From the NCBI RefSeq assembly GCF_000183745.1, contig NC_014761.1, forward strand, positions 1,178,001 through 1,242,000: a DNA stretch of 64,000 nt, written 5' to 3'. Source of the stretch: Oceanithermus profundus DSM 14977 (GTDB lineage: Bacteria > Deinococcota > Deinococci > Deinococcales > Marinithermaceae). The number at the start of each line of letters is the position of its first letter. Position 1 is the first letter of the stretch. The notes under the pieces are model-generated. The model ran no database searches and was not told the DNA's origin. It saw only the letters and a program-made list of their open reading frames with translations. Of this stretch, positions 1-8,133 are shown piece by piece. Both the position numbers and the translations under genes were made by a program.

Positions 1-878
1 ACCTGCTGCAGCACCTCGGGCGGCGCGCCCTCCGCGCGCGCGAAGGCCGCCCGCGCGTGCCCGCCCCCGTCGAACCGCTCCGAGAGCAACCGGCCGACGT
101 CGAGCCGACCTTTGCTGCGGGCGATGACGAGGGTCTGGCCATCGAGGCGCAGCGCCATGAAGACGGCATCCACCTCGTAGAGGTCGATCAGGGTGTGGGC
201 CAGGGGGGCGAGCGCGGGCACGTAGCCTTCGTGCTCCGCCCAGGTCAGGGCGATGCGCAGGCCGCCGCGCTCGACGACCCGCAGGTGCTCCATCAGGTCC
301 GCGAGCATCGCGCGGGCCACGGGGTCGGGGTGGCTGCGCACCCAGTCGCGCACGGCCGTAAGGCCGGCGCCGTGCTCGAGCAGCCAGGCGCCCACCTCGA
401 GATCGGTGGCGGTCGTTCCGGGGTAGGTGAAACCGCCGGTGTCCTCCCACAGCCCCGCATAGGCGAGGGTGGCGTCGCCGGGGTGGGGGGCGATCCCGCG
501 CGCCCGAAGGATCTCGGCGATGACGGTGACCGTCGCCCCGAAGGGGCGCACCGCCCCGCCGCTGGCCGGCAGGTCGCCGGGCGCGCGGGGGTGGTGGTCG
601 TAGACGACGAAGGGCACCTTCCCCACCAGGGCCTTGAACGGCCCGATCCGCTCGGGCCGGGCGGTATCGCAAACGATGACGCGCTCCACTTCGTCCGGAT
701 CGACCTCGTCCTCGTCGAGAAGCGCGAGGTGATCCGCGAAGAGGCGGGCGACCTCGCGCACCCGCCCCTCGAGCCCTCCCAGCCGCACGAGGCGCGCGCC
801 GGGGTGCAGGTAACGCGCCAGCACCATCGAACCCAGCGCGTCGAAGTCGAGGTTCTCGTGCCCGACGATGACGTCCAC
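1..878 (-). CDS. DHH-family phosphoesterase, N-terminal part (gene runs off the window)
   Basis: The open frame runs from a GTG at 878 past the window edge, giving 292 codons. The N-terminus GHENLDFDALGS carries the DxD metal motif of the DHH superfamily. D94-H95-H96 is the DHH signature, and GGGH near residues 271-274 is the DHHA1 substrate motif. Members cleave phosphodiesters (nanoRNases, pAp phosphatase). In Thermus-type bacteria the same module is also the front half of long DHH-CBS-polynucleotide transferase proteins that add A to tRNA 3' ends. The C-terminus is missing, so the two cannot be told apart. The gene follows mfd by 24 bases on the same strand and is probably co-transcribed. 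A TAGACT box lies 9 bases before the GTG. Confidence 0.8.
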   Translation of the reverse strand, partial: MDVIVGHENLDFDALGSMVLARYLHPGARLVRLGGLEGRVREVARLFADHLALLDEDEVDPDEVERVIVCDTARPERIGPFKALVGKVPFVVYDHHPRAPGDLPASGGAVRPFGATVTVIAEILRARGIAPHPGDATLAYAGLWEDTGGFTYPGTTATDLEVGAWLLEHGAGLTAVRDWVRSHPDPVARAMLADLMEHLRVVERGGLRIALTWAEHEGYVPALAPLAHTLIDLYEVDAVFMALRLDGQTLVIARSKGRLDVGRLLSERFDGGGHARAAFARAEGAPPEVLQQ

Positions 879-902
879 GGCAACCTCAGTCTACGCGAGG
901 GG

Positions 903-3869
903 TCAACCCAGGGCGTAGAGCACCCGCTGCAACGCCTCGGGGTAGTCCTTGGGGGCGAGGCCGCGCTTGCGCACGCGGAAACCCGGCGGGTAGCGGGTGG
1001 GTTCGACGTCGTAGGGCAGCTCGCGCAGGGCCCGGGCGTCGTAGTCGAGCGGCCAGCGGCCGACGACGAGCTGCAGGTAGGCGTCGTCCTCGGTGATCGA
1101 GCGCACGCCCTTCTGCTCGGCCAGGACCCGGAGGCGGGCGAGCGCGAAGAAGGTCGCGGCTTCCTGCGGCGGTTCGCCGTAGCGCGCCTTGACCTCGCGC
1201 ACGATGCGGGCCAGCTCCGCGAGCCCGCGGGCCTCGGCGAGGCGGCCGTAGAGCCGGCTGCGCTCGCCGGCGTCGGGGACGTACGCCGGCGGGATGCGCG
1301 CGGAGACCGCGAGGTCGAGGGTGGTGTGCGGAGGCTTGGGAACTTCCTCGCCCTTGAGCTTGCGGATCGCCTCCGCGAGCAGCTCGGTGTACACCTCGAA
1401 GCTGACGGCCTGCACGTGGCCGTGCTGCTGGGGTCCCAGCAGGTTGCCCACCCCGCGGATCTCCATGTCCTTCTCCGCGAGGCGGTGGCCGCTGCCCAGG
1501 TCGGTCAGGTCGGCCAGGGCGGCGAGCCGCCGCTCGGCGGCCTCGGTAAGCCGCGGGGGGTGAAAGAGGTAGGCGTAGGCTTCGCGTTCGCGGCGGCCGA
1601 CGCGGCCGCGCAGCTGGTAGAGGCTCGCGAGGCCCAGGCGGTCGGCCCGCTCGATCAGGATGGTGTTGGCTTCGGGGATGTCGAGGCCCGATTCCACGAT
1701 CGTGGTGGCGACGAGCAGGTCGAAGGCGCCGCGGGCGAAGTGGCGCATCACCTCCTCGATCTCCCGATCGGCCATGCGCCCGTGCACCACGCCGATGCGG
1801 GCCTCCGGTACCAGCACCTCCAGGTAGCGGGCGCGGGCTTCGATGCTGGCGATGCGGTCGTGCACGTAGAACGCCTTCCCGCCGCGCTCCATCTCGAAGA
1901 GGACGGCCTCGCGCACCAGCGCCGGGTCGAAAGGGGCGACGACGGTCTGGATCGGCTTGCGCCCCGGCGGGGGCGTCTGGATGCTGGAAACGTCCTTCAG
2001 CCCCACCAGCGCCTGGTAGAGGGTCCGCGGGATGGGCGTGGCCGAAAGGCTGAGGACGTCGAGGCCTTCGGCCATCTCCTTGATGCGCTCCTTTTGGGCC
2101 ACGCCGAAACGGTGCTCCTCGTCGACGATCAAGAGGCCCAGCTGCCTGAAGCGAACGCGGTCGGAGAGCAGCCGGTGGGTGCCGATCACCACGTCGATTC
2201 GTCCCTCGGCGAGCCCTTCTTCGACCCGCCGCGCCTCGGCCTCGGGGGTGAAGCGGGAGAGCAGCGCGACCTCGACCGGCAGGTCGGCGAATCGTTCGGC
2301 GAAGGTGTTGTAGTGCTGCTCGGCGAGCAGGGTGGTGGGCGCCAGGTAGGCGACCTGGCGCCCGTGCCCCACCACCCGGTGGGCCGCGCGCAGGGCGATC
2401 TCGGTCTTGCCGAACCCGACGTCGCCGCTAACGAGGCGGTCCATGGGGTGGGGGGTTTCGAGGTCGCGCAGCACGTCCTCGAGCGCCCGCGCCTGGTCTT
2501 CGGTAAGCGTGTGGGGAAACCCCGCTTCGATGAGGGGGTCCCAGTCGGGCAGCGCCGGATAGGCCGTCCCCGGGGTCTGCTGCCGCCGCGCGTAGAGGAC
2601 GAGCAGGCGCTGGGCCAGCGCCTCGGCGTCGGCCTGGGCGCGGGCCTTGGCGCGTTGCCAGTCCTTCTTTCCAAGGCTGGACAGCCGCGGCGGCTCGTCC
2701 GAAGTGCCGGGATGGCGGCGCAAAAGCGGCAGCTGCTCGACGGGGACGTAGAGCTGCCCTTCGCCGGCGTAGCGCAGGACCAGGTAGTCGCGCACCGCGC
2801 CCAGCACCTCGCGGCTCTCGAGGCCTTCGAAGCGGCCGATGCCGTGCTCGGGGTGCACCAGGTAGTCGCCCGCGGCCAGGGCCCCCGGATCTTCCGGCGC
2901 CGCCTGCAAAACGCGGCGGCTGCGGGCGTGCGCCGCCCCACCGAAGGCGAAGAGCAGCGGCTCGGTCAGGTAGACGGTACGCTCCTCGCGGTGGACGAAG
3001 CCGCCCTCGAAGGGGGCGGGCACCAGCTGCACCCCCGGCCGTTCCACGACCGTGCGCAGGGTGGCCAGCGGCAGCCCCTCCAGGTAACGCTCGCTCAGGT
3101 AGGCGCGCGTCTTCTCGTGGCGGTAGAAGAGGACGACCCGGAAACCCACCTCGAGCCAGTTCCGCACGTCGGCGGCGAATCGGTCCAGGCGGGCCCGGTA
3201 CGGCGGCAGGGGTTCGAAGGGCGGGCGTTCGGCCGGGCGGTCGGGTCCTCCCAGACCGAAGCTCACGACCTCGCGCTCCGCGAGCAGGGACCAGACCTCG
3301 TCGGGCAGGGTGGCGGGGCGGTCGAGGAAGACCGTGCCCTCGTAGGCCGCCAGCGCGGCCACGGTCCCCTGCAGAGCCCGCCCGGAAGCGGGCGTCAGTA
3401 CGGCACGGGGGCGGCGCTCGCCGCCGACGAAGGCCGCATCGATCGTGTCCCCGAAGAACTCGAGCCGCAGGTCGGCCACCTCCAGGACCTCGCCGCGCAC
3501 GGTGTAGCCGCCCGGTTCGTCGCGGCGGTAACCAAGCTTCTCGAGCTTGTCCTGGAGGCGGTCGCGCAGGAGGCGGTCGCCTTCGCGAAAGACCACCCGC
3601 CAGGCTTCGGGATCGCGCGGGAACGGGCGCAGTGCGGCCGCCTGGTCGAGAAGGACCCGCCGCGCGAAACCGTAGGCCTCGAGCCCCGGGTTGACCCAGA
3701 CCCCGCGGCCGAAGGCCTCGAGGTCGGCGTAGAGGCGCAGCCGGTCCTCGGGGACGACGAGGACCGTCGGCTCGGCGGCGCGGGCCCACAGGTAGGCGCG
3801 CGCCACCTGGGGAAGGCCCGGCAGGTAGCGTCCGCTGATCGTGGCAGGGGCGGCGTCCTTCACGTCCAC
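903..3869 (-). CDS. mfd: Transcription-repair coupling factor Mfd
   Basis: 988 aa. Mfd removes RNA polymerase stalled at DNA lesions and recruits UvrA. The order is as in the family: a UvrB-like N-terminal region, the CarD-like RNA polymerase interaction domain (about residues 330-395, YLVHPEHGIGRFEG), then the helicase motor with Walker A GDVGFGKTE (about 482), the DEEH box (about 582), SATPIPRTL, and the motif V/VI segment with QLRGRVGR. The C-terminal TRCF domain follows. It is shorter than the roughly 1150 aa of E. coli Mfd, mostly in the N-terminal part. The GTG start at 3869 is preceded after 5 bases by TATGCT (minus strand, 3875-3880), so the mRNA is probably leaderless or nearly so. 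It diverges from the MFS gene. Confidence 0.97.
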   Translation of the reverse strand: MDVKDAAPATISGRYLPGLPQVARAYLWARAAEPTVLVVPEDRLRLYADLEAFGRGVWVNPGLEAYGFARRVLLDQAAALRPFPRDPEAWRVVFREGDRLLRDRLQDKLEKLGYRRDEPGGYTVRGEVLEVADLRLEFFGDTIDAAFVGGERRPRAVLTPASGRALQGTVAALAAYEGTVFLDRPATLPDEVWSLLAEREVVSFGLGGPDRPAERPPFEPLPPYRARLDRFAADVRNWLEVGFRVVLFYRHEKTRAYLSERYLEGLPLATLRTVVERPGVQLVPAPFEGGFVHREERTVYLTEPLLFAFGGAAHARSRRVLQAAPEDPGALAAGDYLVHPEHGIGRFEGLESREVLGAVRDYLVLRYAGEGQLYVPVEQLPLLRRHPGTSDEPPRLSSLGKKDWQRAKARAQADAEALAQRLLVLYARRQQTPGTAYPALPDWDPLIEAGFPHTLTEDQARALEDVLRDLETPHPMDRLVSGDVGFGKTEIALRAAHRVVGHGRQVAYLAPTTLLAEQHYNTFAERFADLPVEVALLSRFTPEAEARRVEEGLAEGRIDVVIGTHRLLSDRVRFRQLGLLIVDEEHRFGVAQKERIKEMAEGLDVLSLSATPIPRTLYQALVGLKDVSSIQTPPPGRKPIQTVVAPFDPALVREAVLFEMERGGKAFYVHDRIASIEARARYLEVLVPEARIGVVHGRMADREIEEVMRHFARGAFDLLVATTIVESGLDIPEANTILIERADRLGLASLYQLRGRVGRREREAYAYLFHPPRLTEAAERRLAALADLTDLGSGHRLAEKDMEIRGVGNLLGPQQHGHVQAVSFEVYTELLAEAIRKLKGEEVPKPPHTTLDLAVSARIPPAYVPDAGERSRLYGRLAEARGLAELARIVREVKARYGEPPQEAATFFALARLRVLAEQKGVRSITEDDAYLQLVVGRWPLDYDARALRELPYDVEPTRYPPGFRVRKRGLAPKDYPEALQRVLYALG

Positions 3870-3899
3870 ATCCGAGCATAAACCTTACACCCCTTTCGT

Positions 3900-3905
3900 T
3901 AGAAT
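3900..3905 (+). promoter_or_regulatory. -10 element TAGAAT of the MFS transcript
   Basis: TAGAAT is followed after 7 bases by the GTG at 3913. This is the same geometry as the other leaderless starts in the window. The opposite promoter for mfd lies about 20 bases away (3875-3880, minus). Confidence 0.55.
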
Positions 3906-3912
3906 GGGCATC

Positions 3913-3963
3913 GTGCGCGCAAACGAGGTGGCCAACGCAACCCAATCGAGGACGTGCGGATGA
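3913..3963 (+). CDS. Candidate leaderless leader peptide (16 aa) before the MFS gene
   Basis: GTG at 3913 opens a 16-codon frame (VRANEVANATQSRTCG) that stops with TGA at 3961. That stop overlaps the ATG of the transporter at 3960 (ATGA). A TAGAAT box lies 7 bases before the GTG, so the transcript should begin at this codon. Without this frame the transporter would need an ordinary Shine-Dalgarno site, and none is visible. Translational coupling through the ATGA overlap is the simplest reading. It is very short and could be chance. Confidence 0.4.
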   Translation: MRANEVANATQSRTCG

Positions 3964-5132
3964 GGCGCTGGCTGGAACGCGCCCCCTGGCCCCCCGGCCA
4001 CCTTGCGCCCCTGGCGACCCTGATCGCGCTCGTCGGCCTGGTGGAACTGACCCGAACCGGCCTCTACACCGTCTACCTGCCGCGCAGCCTGGGACCGGTC
4101 CTGGGGCTGGGGGTCGTGGGGCTGGCCGCCAGCCTGCAATACCTGGCCGACACCCTGGGGCGCTCGGCGGGCGGGCACCTGGGCGAACGCCACGGCCTGC
4201 GGCGGGTCCTCCCCGTCGCCGCCGCGCTCGCGGCGGTCAGCGCCCTGGGCGTGCTGCACGCCCCCGGGGTCGGCTGGTTGCTCGCCGCCTCGCTGGCCAA
4301 CGGCCTCGTCATCGCGCCGCTCTGGCCGGCAATGATGACCTACTCAAGCCGCGCCGCCCGCGACGGCGAGGACGGGCGCGCCATCGGCTTCACGCAGTCC
4401 CTGGTCGCGCCCTTCATCGGCCTTGGGGTTCTGCTCACCGGTTTCCTCTTCGATCACGACCCCCGACTCGCGGCCGCGGCGCTCGCGGCCGTGCAGGCCC
4501 TCGTCTTCCTGCTGGGGGCGGCGATCCTGCTGCGGTTCCGCACGGCCGCACCCCAGCCCAAACCCACGAGCCCCTTCCCCTGGCGAAAGCTCGCCTCGCT
4601 GGCGCCCGGAGCGCTGACGCAGCTGCTGGCCTTCGGCCTGCTGGCCCCGGTCTTCTTCCCCTTCATCGACCGCCTGGGGCTGGGCACGCGCGAGCTGGTG
4701 CTGGCCCTCGCCCTGGGCGGGGGGCTCGAATACCTGCTCCTCTCCCCCCTGGGCCGGCTCGCCGACCGCCTCGGCCCCGCCCGCACCCTGGCGCCGGCGC
4801 TGTTGCTGGCGGCACTGGCCCTGATCGGCTTCGCGGAGGTGCGCGGCCTGGGCGGCCTCATCGCCGCCGCGCTGGCGGCGGGCCTCGCCCAGGCGCTGCT
4901 CATCCCCTCCTGGGGCGGGCTGGTCTCCCGCACCCTGCCCGACGAGCACAAGGCCCGCGCCTGGGGGGCGCTGATGAGCCTGGAGGGGCTGGGCTTCGCC
5001 CTGGGCCCCGTGGTCGGCGGCTTCGCCTGGGAGCTCTGGGGGCCCCGCGCGCCCTTCTGGATCGGGGCCGCCGCCTACCTGGGCGTCGCCCTCTTCTACG
5101 CCGCCCGGCTACGCCGGCCTGCGGGCGCGTAG
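3960..5132 (+). CDS. Major facilitator superfamily transporter
   Basis: 390 aa from ATG 3960; an in-frame GTG at 3954 would add two residues. About 12 hydrophobic helices are visible in two halves. The loop after helix 2 reads DTLGRSAGGHLGERHG, a variant of the MFS cytoplasmic motif A, and the pattern recurs in the second half (LGRLADRLG). This points to a proton-driven inner-membrane carrier, possibly for drug or metabolite efflux. The substrate is not deducible. The 3' end overlaps the convergent mnmD-like gene by 24 bases. Confidence 0.85.
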   Translation: MRRWLERAPWPPGHLAPLATLIALVGLVELTRTGLYTVYLPRSLGPVLGLGVVGLAASLQYLADTLGRSAGGHLGERHGLRRVLPVAAALAAVSALGVLHAPGVGWLLAASLANGLVIAPLWPAMMTYSSRAARDGEDGRAIGFTQSLVAPFIGLGVLLTGFLFDHDPRLAAAALAAVQALVFLLGAAILLRFRTAAPQPKPTSPFPWRKLASLAPGALTQLLAFGLLAPVFFPFIDRLGLGTRELVLALALGGGLEYLLLSPLGRLADRLGPARTLAPALLLAALALIGFAEVRGLGGLIAAALAAGLAQALLIPSWGGLVSRTLPDEHKARAWGALMSLEGLGFALGPVVGGFAWELWGPRAPFWIGAAAYLGVALFYAARLRRPAGA

Positions 5133-5750
5133 CCAGTGGCGCTTGCCGCCCCAGCCGGGGATGCGTTCGACCCCAAACCCCACGTCGGCGAGGCCGCGGC
5201 GCACGCGCCCGGCGACGGAGTAGGTGACGAGGGTGCCGCCGGGCTCGAGCAGGTCGAACATCTTGCGGTAGACCGGCGGCGTCCAGACCTCCGGATCCGC
5301 CCGCGGGCTGAAGGGGTCGAAGTAGACGTAGCGGATCCGTTCCCCTGCCGGGGACCAGTCCTGCACCCGCAGGACCTCGAGGCGCAACCGGAACTCGCGG
5401 GTGGCGACCGCGAAGCTCCCGCCCCAATGGGGCGCGATCCGCGCGAACAACTCGGGGTCGAGCGGCCGCAGCACCGCTTCGAGCCCCTCGAGGGGAACGG
5501 GCTGGGCCTCGACGGCGCGGTAATCCAGGAAGGCGCCGCGTCGGCGGGCGTGGCGCAGGGTCACGGCGAAGTTGACCCCAAGGCCGAACCCGAGCTCGAA
5601 GATGCGGGGCCGGGCGTCCGCATGCGCCCCGCTCCCCCTCAGGTAGAGCCGCTCCGCCTGGCCCACCGCGCCCGCGGCCGGGTGGTACCCCTCGCCGTGG
5701 ACGGGGTGGCGCAGGCTGAGCGAGCCGTCGCCGGTGGGCCGAACCTCCAC
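5109..5750 (-). CDS. MnmD-like tRNA (mnm5s2U34)-methyltransferase
   Basis: 213 aa. The sequence has the SAM-binding motif ELGFGLGVNF and the catalytic/structural block YVYFDPFSPRADPEVW, both typical of the MnmC N-terminal (MnmD, DUF752) domain. That domain methylates 5-aminomethyl-2-thiouridine in the wobble position of tRNAs. The FAD oxidase half of enterobacterial MnmC is absent, as in other stand-alone MnmD proteins. The GTG start at 5750 is fixed by a TAGAAT box 6 bases upstream (minus, 5757-5762). It is divergent from the DUF554 gene. Confidence 0.85.
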   Translation of the reverse strand: MEVRPTGDGSLSLRHPVHGEGYHPAAGAVGQAERLYLRGSGAHADARPRIFELGFGLGVNFAVTLRHARRRGAFLDYRAVEAQPVPLEGLEAVLRPLDPELFARIAPHWGGSFAVATREFRLRLEVLRVQDWSPAGERIRYVYFDPFSPRADPEVWTPPVYRKMFDLLEPGGTLVTYSVAGRVRRGLADVGFGVERIPGWGGKRHWLRARRPA

Positions 5751-5756
5751 GACCCG

Positions 5757-5777
5757 ATTCTAGCTTCCCGGTAGAAT
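5757..5777. promoter_or_regulatory. Back-to-back leaderless promoters (mnmD-like / DUF554)
   Basis: Minus-strand TAGAAT at 5757-5762 is 6 bases from the GTG at 5750. Plus-strand TAGAAT at 5772-5777 is 7 bases from the ATG at 5785. Only nine bases separate the two -10 boxes, so both promoters use overlapping polymerase footprints. Confidence 0.6.
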
Positions 5778-5784
5778 GGCGCCT

Positions 5785-6528
5785 ATGGAGCTGAGCCTCT
5801 GGGCCAAGACGAACGGCACCCTGGTCAACGTGCTGGCCGTGCTGCTGGGCTCGGGTCTGGGCGTGCTGATCCACGGCCGCCTGCCGGGGCGGATGCAGCG
5901 GATCATCGTTCAGGGGGTGGGTCTGGTCACCCTCTTCATCGGCTTCTCGATGGCGGGGTCGCTGGGCGCGGCCAGGGGCGGGGCGGTGGACGGCGTGATC
6001 CTGGGCCTGTTGGCGCTGGTGCTCGGCGGGGTGCTGGGCGAGGCGCTGGGTCTGGAGGAACGCCTGGAACGCCTGGGCGACCTGCTCAAGGCGCGCTTCC
6101 GCGGCGGCGGGGGCTTCACCGAGGGCTTCGTGGCCGCCAGCCTGCTCTTCTGCGTGGGGCCGATGACCCTGATCGGCTCGATCAACAACGGCCTGGTGGG
6201 CGACCCCACCCTGCTCTACATCAAGTCGACCCTCGACGGGCTCTCGAGCATCGCCCTGGCCGCGAGCTTCGGCCCCGGGGTGGCGGCGAGCGCGCTGGTG
6301 GTGCTCGTCTACCAGGGCGGCCTGGCCCTGGCCGCGGGGGGGCTGGCCGCGGCGCTGCCCGACCCCGCGAGCGACCCGCGGGTCCTGCTCGTGACCGGGG
6401 TGGGCGGGCTGATGATCCTCGGCCTGGGCATCAACCTGCTCGAACTCACCCGGGTGCGCGTGGCCTCGTTCCTGCCCGCGCTGGCGCTCGCCCCCTTCTT
6501 TTGGTGGCTGGCCGAGGTGCTAAGCTAG
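5785..6528 (+). CDS. DUF554 family membrane protein
   Basis: 247 aa. The N-terminus GTLVNVLAVLLGSGLGVL and the central segment FCVGPMTLIGSINNGLVGD are hallmarks of DUF554 (YdfK/YqgA-like) integral membrane proteins. About seven hydrophobic segments are visible. The function is unknown in the family. An upstream in-frame ATG at 5776 lies inside the TAGAAT -10 box and so cannot be in the mRNA. The ATG at 5785, 7 bases after that box, is the likely start. The stop overlaps the promoter of gatC. Confidence 0.88.
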   Translation: MELSLWAKTNGTLVNVLAVLLGSGLGVLIHGRLPGRMQRIIVQGVGLVTLFIGFSMAGSLGAARGGAVDGVILGLLALVLGGVLGEALGLEERLERLGDLLKARFRGGGGFTEGFVAASLLFCVGPMTLIGSINNGLVGDPTLLYIKSTLDGLSSIALAASFGPGVAASALVVLVYQGGLALAAGGLAAALPDPASDPRVLLVTGVGGLMILGLGINLLELTRVRVASFLPALALAPFFWWLAEVLS

Positions 6529-6532
6529 CGTC

Positions 6533-6829
6533 ATGGACGTGACCCCCGACCTGGTGCGCCACCTGGCCGACCTGAGCCGGCTCGAGCTGGACGAGGCGGA
6601 GATCGAGCGCATCATCCCCGAGCTGCGTTCGCTCTTGGCCTACTTCGAGAGCCTCGACGAGCTGGAGCTCGAAGGCCTCGAGGAACTCGTGCGCCCGATC
6701 GACAGCGAAAACGTGCTGCGCGCCGACGAACCCACGCCCGGACTGGAGCAGGCCGAAGCCCTGACGCTCGCACCCGAGCGCGAAGACGGCTTCTTCAAAC
6801 TTCCCCGCGTCGTCGAGGAGGGCCGCTGA
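6533..6829 (+). CDS. gatC: Asp/Glu-tRNA amidotransferase subunit C
   Basis: 98 aa, the usual length. The pattern VRHLADLSRLELDEAEIE followed by LRADEPTPGL is diagnostic of GatC, the small clamp subunit that holds GatA and GatB together. GatCAB converts mischarged Glu-tRNAGln or Asp-tRNAAsn to the amide. gatA and gatB are not in the window. TAAGCT at 6521-6526 lies 6 bases before the ATG (leaderless type). The TGA overlaps the serS ATG (ATGA-type coupling). Confidence 0.95.
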   Translation: MDVTPDLVRHLADLSRLELDEAEIERIIPELRSLLAYFESLDELELEGLEELVRPIDSENVLRADEPTPGLEQAEALTLAPEREDGFFKLPRVVEEGR

Positions 6830-8082
6830 TGCTCGACCTGAGGTTCATCCGCGAACACCCCGACCTCGTCAAGGAAGGCATCCGCAAGAAGCGCGAGTTC
6901 GACGCGCTGCCGCTGGTGGACGAGCTGCTGGAGCTCGACCGCAGGCGGCGCGAGCTCCTGGCCGAGATCGAGACGCTGCGGGCCCAGCAAAAGAAGCTGG
7001 CCAAGGCCGTGGGTCAGGCCAAGGCGAGGGGGGAGGACGCCGGGCCGCTGCTCGAGAAGTCCTCCGAGCTGGCCGAGTACCTGCGCGGCCTGGAGGCGGA
7101 GGAAAAGCAGCTCTCGGCCCGCATCCAGGCGATACTGCCCCAGATTCCCAACCTCCCCCACCCCTCGGTGCCGGAAGGCGAAAGCGAGGCCGACAACGTG
7201 GTGGTGAAGGAGTGGGGCGAGAAGCCGATCTTCGACTTCGAGCCCAAGCCCCACTGGGAGCTGGCCGAGCGCCTGGGCGTCGTCGACTTCGAGCGCGGGG
7301 CTAAGGTTTCGGGCTCGGGCTTTCCCTTCTTCCTGGGCCGCGGGGCGCGGCTGGTGCGGGCGCTCGAGAACTTCTTCCTCGACTTCCACACCGCCCGCGG
7401 CTTCGTGGAGGTGCGGCCGCCGCTCTTGGTGCGCGAGCCGGCCGCCTTCGGCACCGGGCAGATCCCCGACAAGGAAGGGATGATGTACGAGGTCTCGGGC
7501 GGGTACTACCTGATCCCCACCTCCGAGGTGCCGGTCACCAACCTGCACGCCGGCGAGATCCTCGAAGCCGACCGCCTGCCCCTCAAGTACACCGCCTACA
7601 CCCCCAACTTCCGCGTCGAAGCCGGCAGTTACGGCAAGGACGTGCGCGGGCTCAACCGGCTGCACCAGTTCGACAAGGTCGAGATGGTGGTCTTCAGCCA
7701 CCCCGACGAGAGCTACGACTGGCTGGAGCGGCTGACCCGCCAGGCCGAGGAGCTGCTCGAGCGGCTGGGCCTCCCCTACCGGCGGCTCCTCATGTGCACC
7801 GCCGACATGGGCTTCACCCAGGCCAAGAAGTACGACCTGGAGGTCTGGAGCGCCGGCCAGCAGAAGTGGCTCGAGGTGAGCAGCATCTCCAACATGGAGG
7901 ACTACCAGGCCCGCCGCATGAAGACCCGCTTCCGCGAGCCGGGCGGCAAGCCGCGCCTGGTCCACACCCTCAACGGCTCGGGCCTCGCCTTCCCGCGGGT
8001 GCTCGCGGCCCTGATGGAGAACTACCAGACCCCCGAGGGCGACTTCACCCTCCCCGAGGCCCTGGCGCCCTACCTGAACTGA
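6829..8082 (+). CDS. serS: Seryl-tRNA synthetase
   Basis: 417 aa, class II aaRS. An N-terminal long coiled coil (about residues 25-105) is the tRNA-Ser arm reader. Motif 2 (FRVEAGSYGKDVRGLNR) and motif 3 (LNGSGLAFPRVLAALMENYQ) form the aminoacylation site. The start codon overlaps the gatC stop, so the two are translated from one mRNA. The pairing of an amidotransferase subunit with a synthetase keeps two charging functions together. Confidence 0.97.
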   Translation: MLDLRFIREHPDLVKEGIRKKREFDALPLVDELLELDRRRRELLAEIETLRAQQKKLAKAVGQAKARGEDAGPLLEKSSELAEYLRGLEAEEKQLSARIQAILPQIPNLPHPSVPEGESEADNVVVKEWGEKPIFDFEPKPHWELAERLGVVDFERGAKVSGSGFPFFLGRGARLVRALENFFLDFHTARGFVEVRPPLLVREPAAFGTGQIPDKEGMMYEVSGGYYLIPTSEVPVTNLHAGEILEADRLPLKYTAYTPNFRVEAGSYGKDVRGLNRLHQFDKVEMVVFSHPDESYDWLERLTRQAEELLERLGLPYRRLLMCTADMGFTQAKKYDLEVWSAGQQKWLEVSSISNMEDYQARRMKTRFREPGGKPRLVHTLNGSGLAFPRVLAALMENYQTPEGDFTLPEALAPYLN

Positions 8083-8133
8083 TGGCGGTCCCCGACCGCA
8101 TCCGGGTGGCTTGGTCGTTCCGCTTGTGATACT

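Noticed and set aside
57-3881. Very long open frame on the plus strand opposite mfd and the DHH gene
   Set aside because: It is antisense to clear mfd motifs, is rich in Gly/Val/His/Gln low-complexity as expected from the complement of GC-rich codons, and matches no domain.
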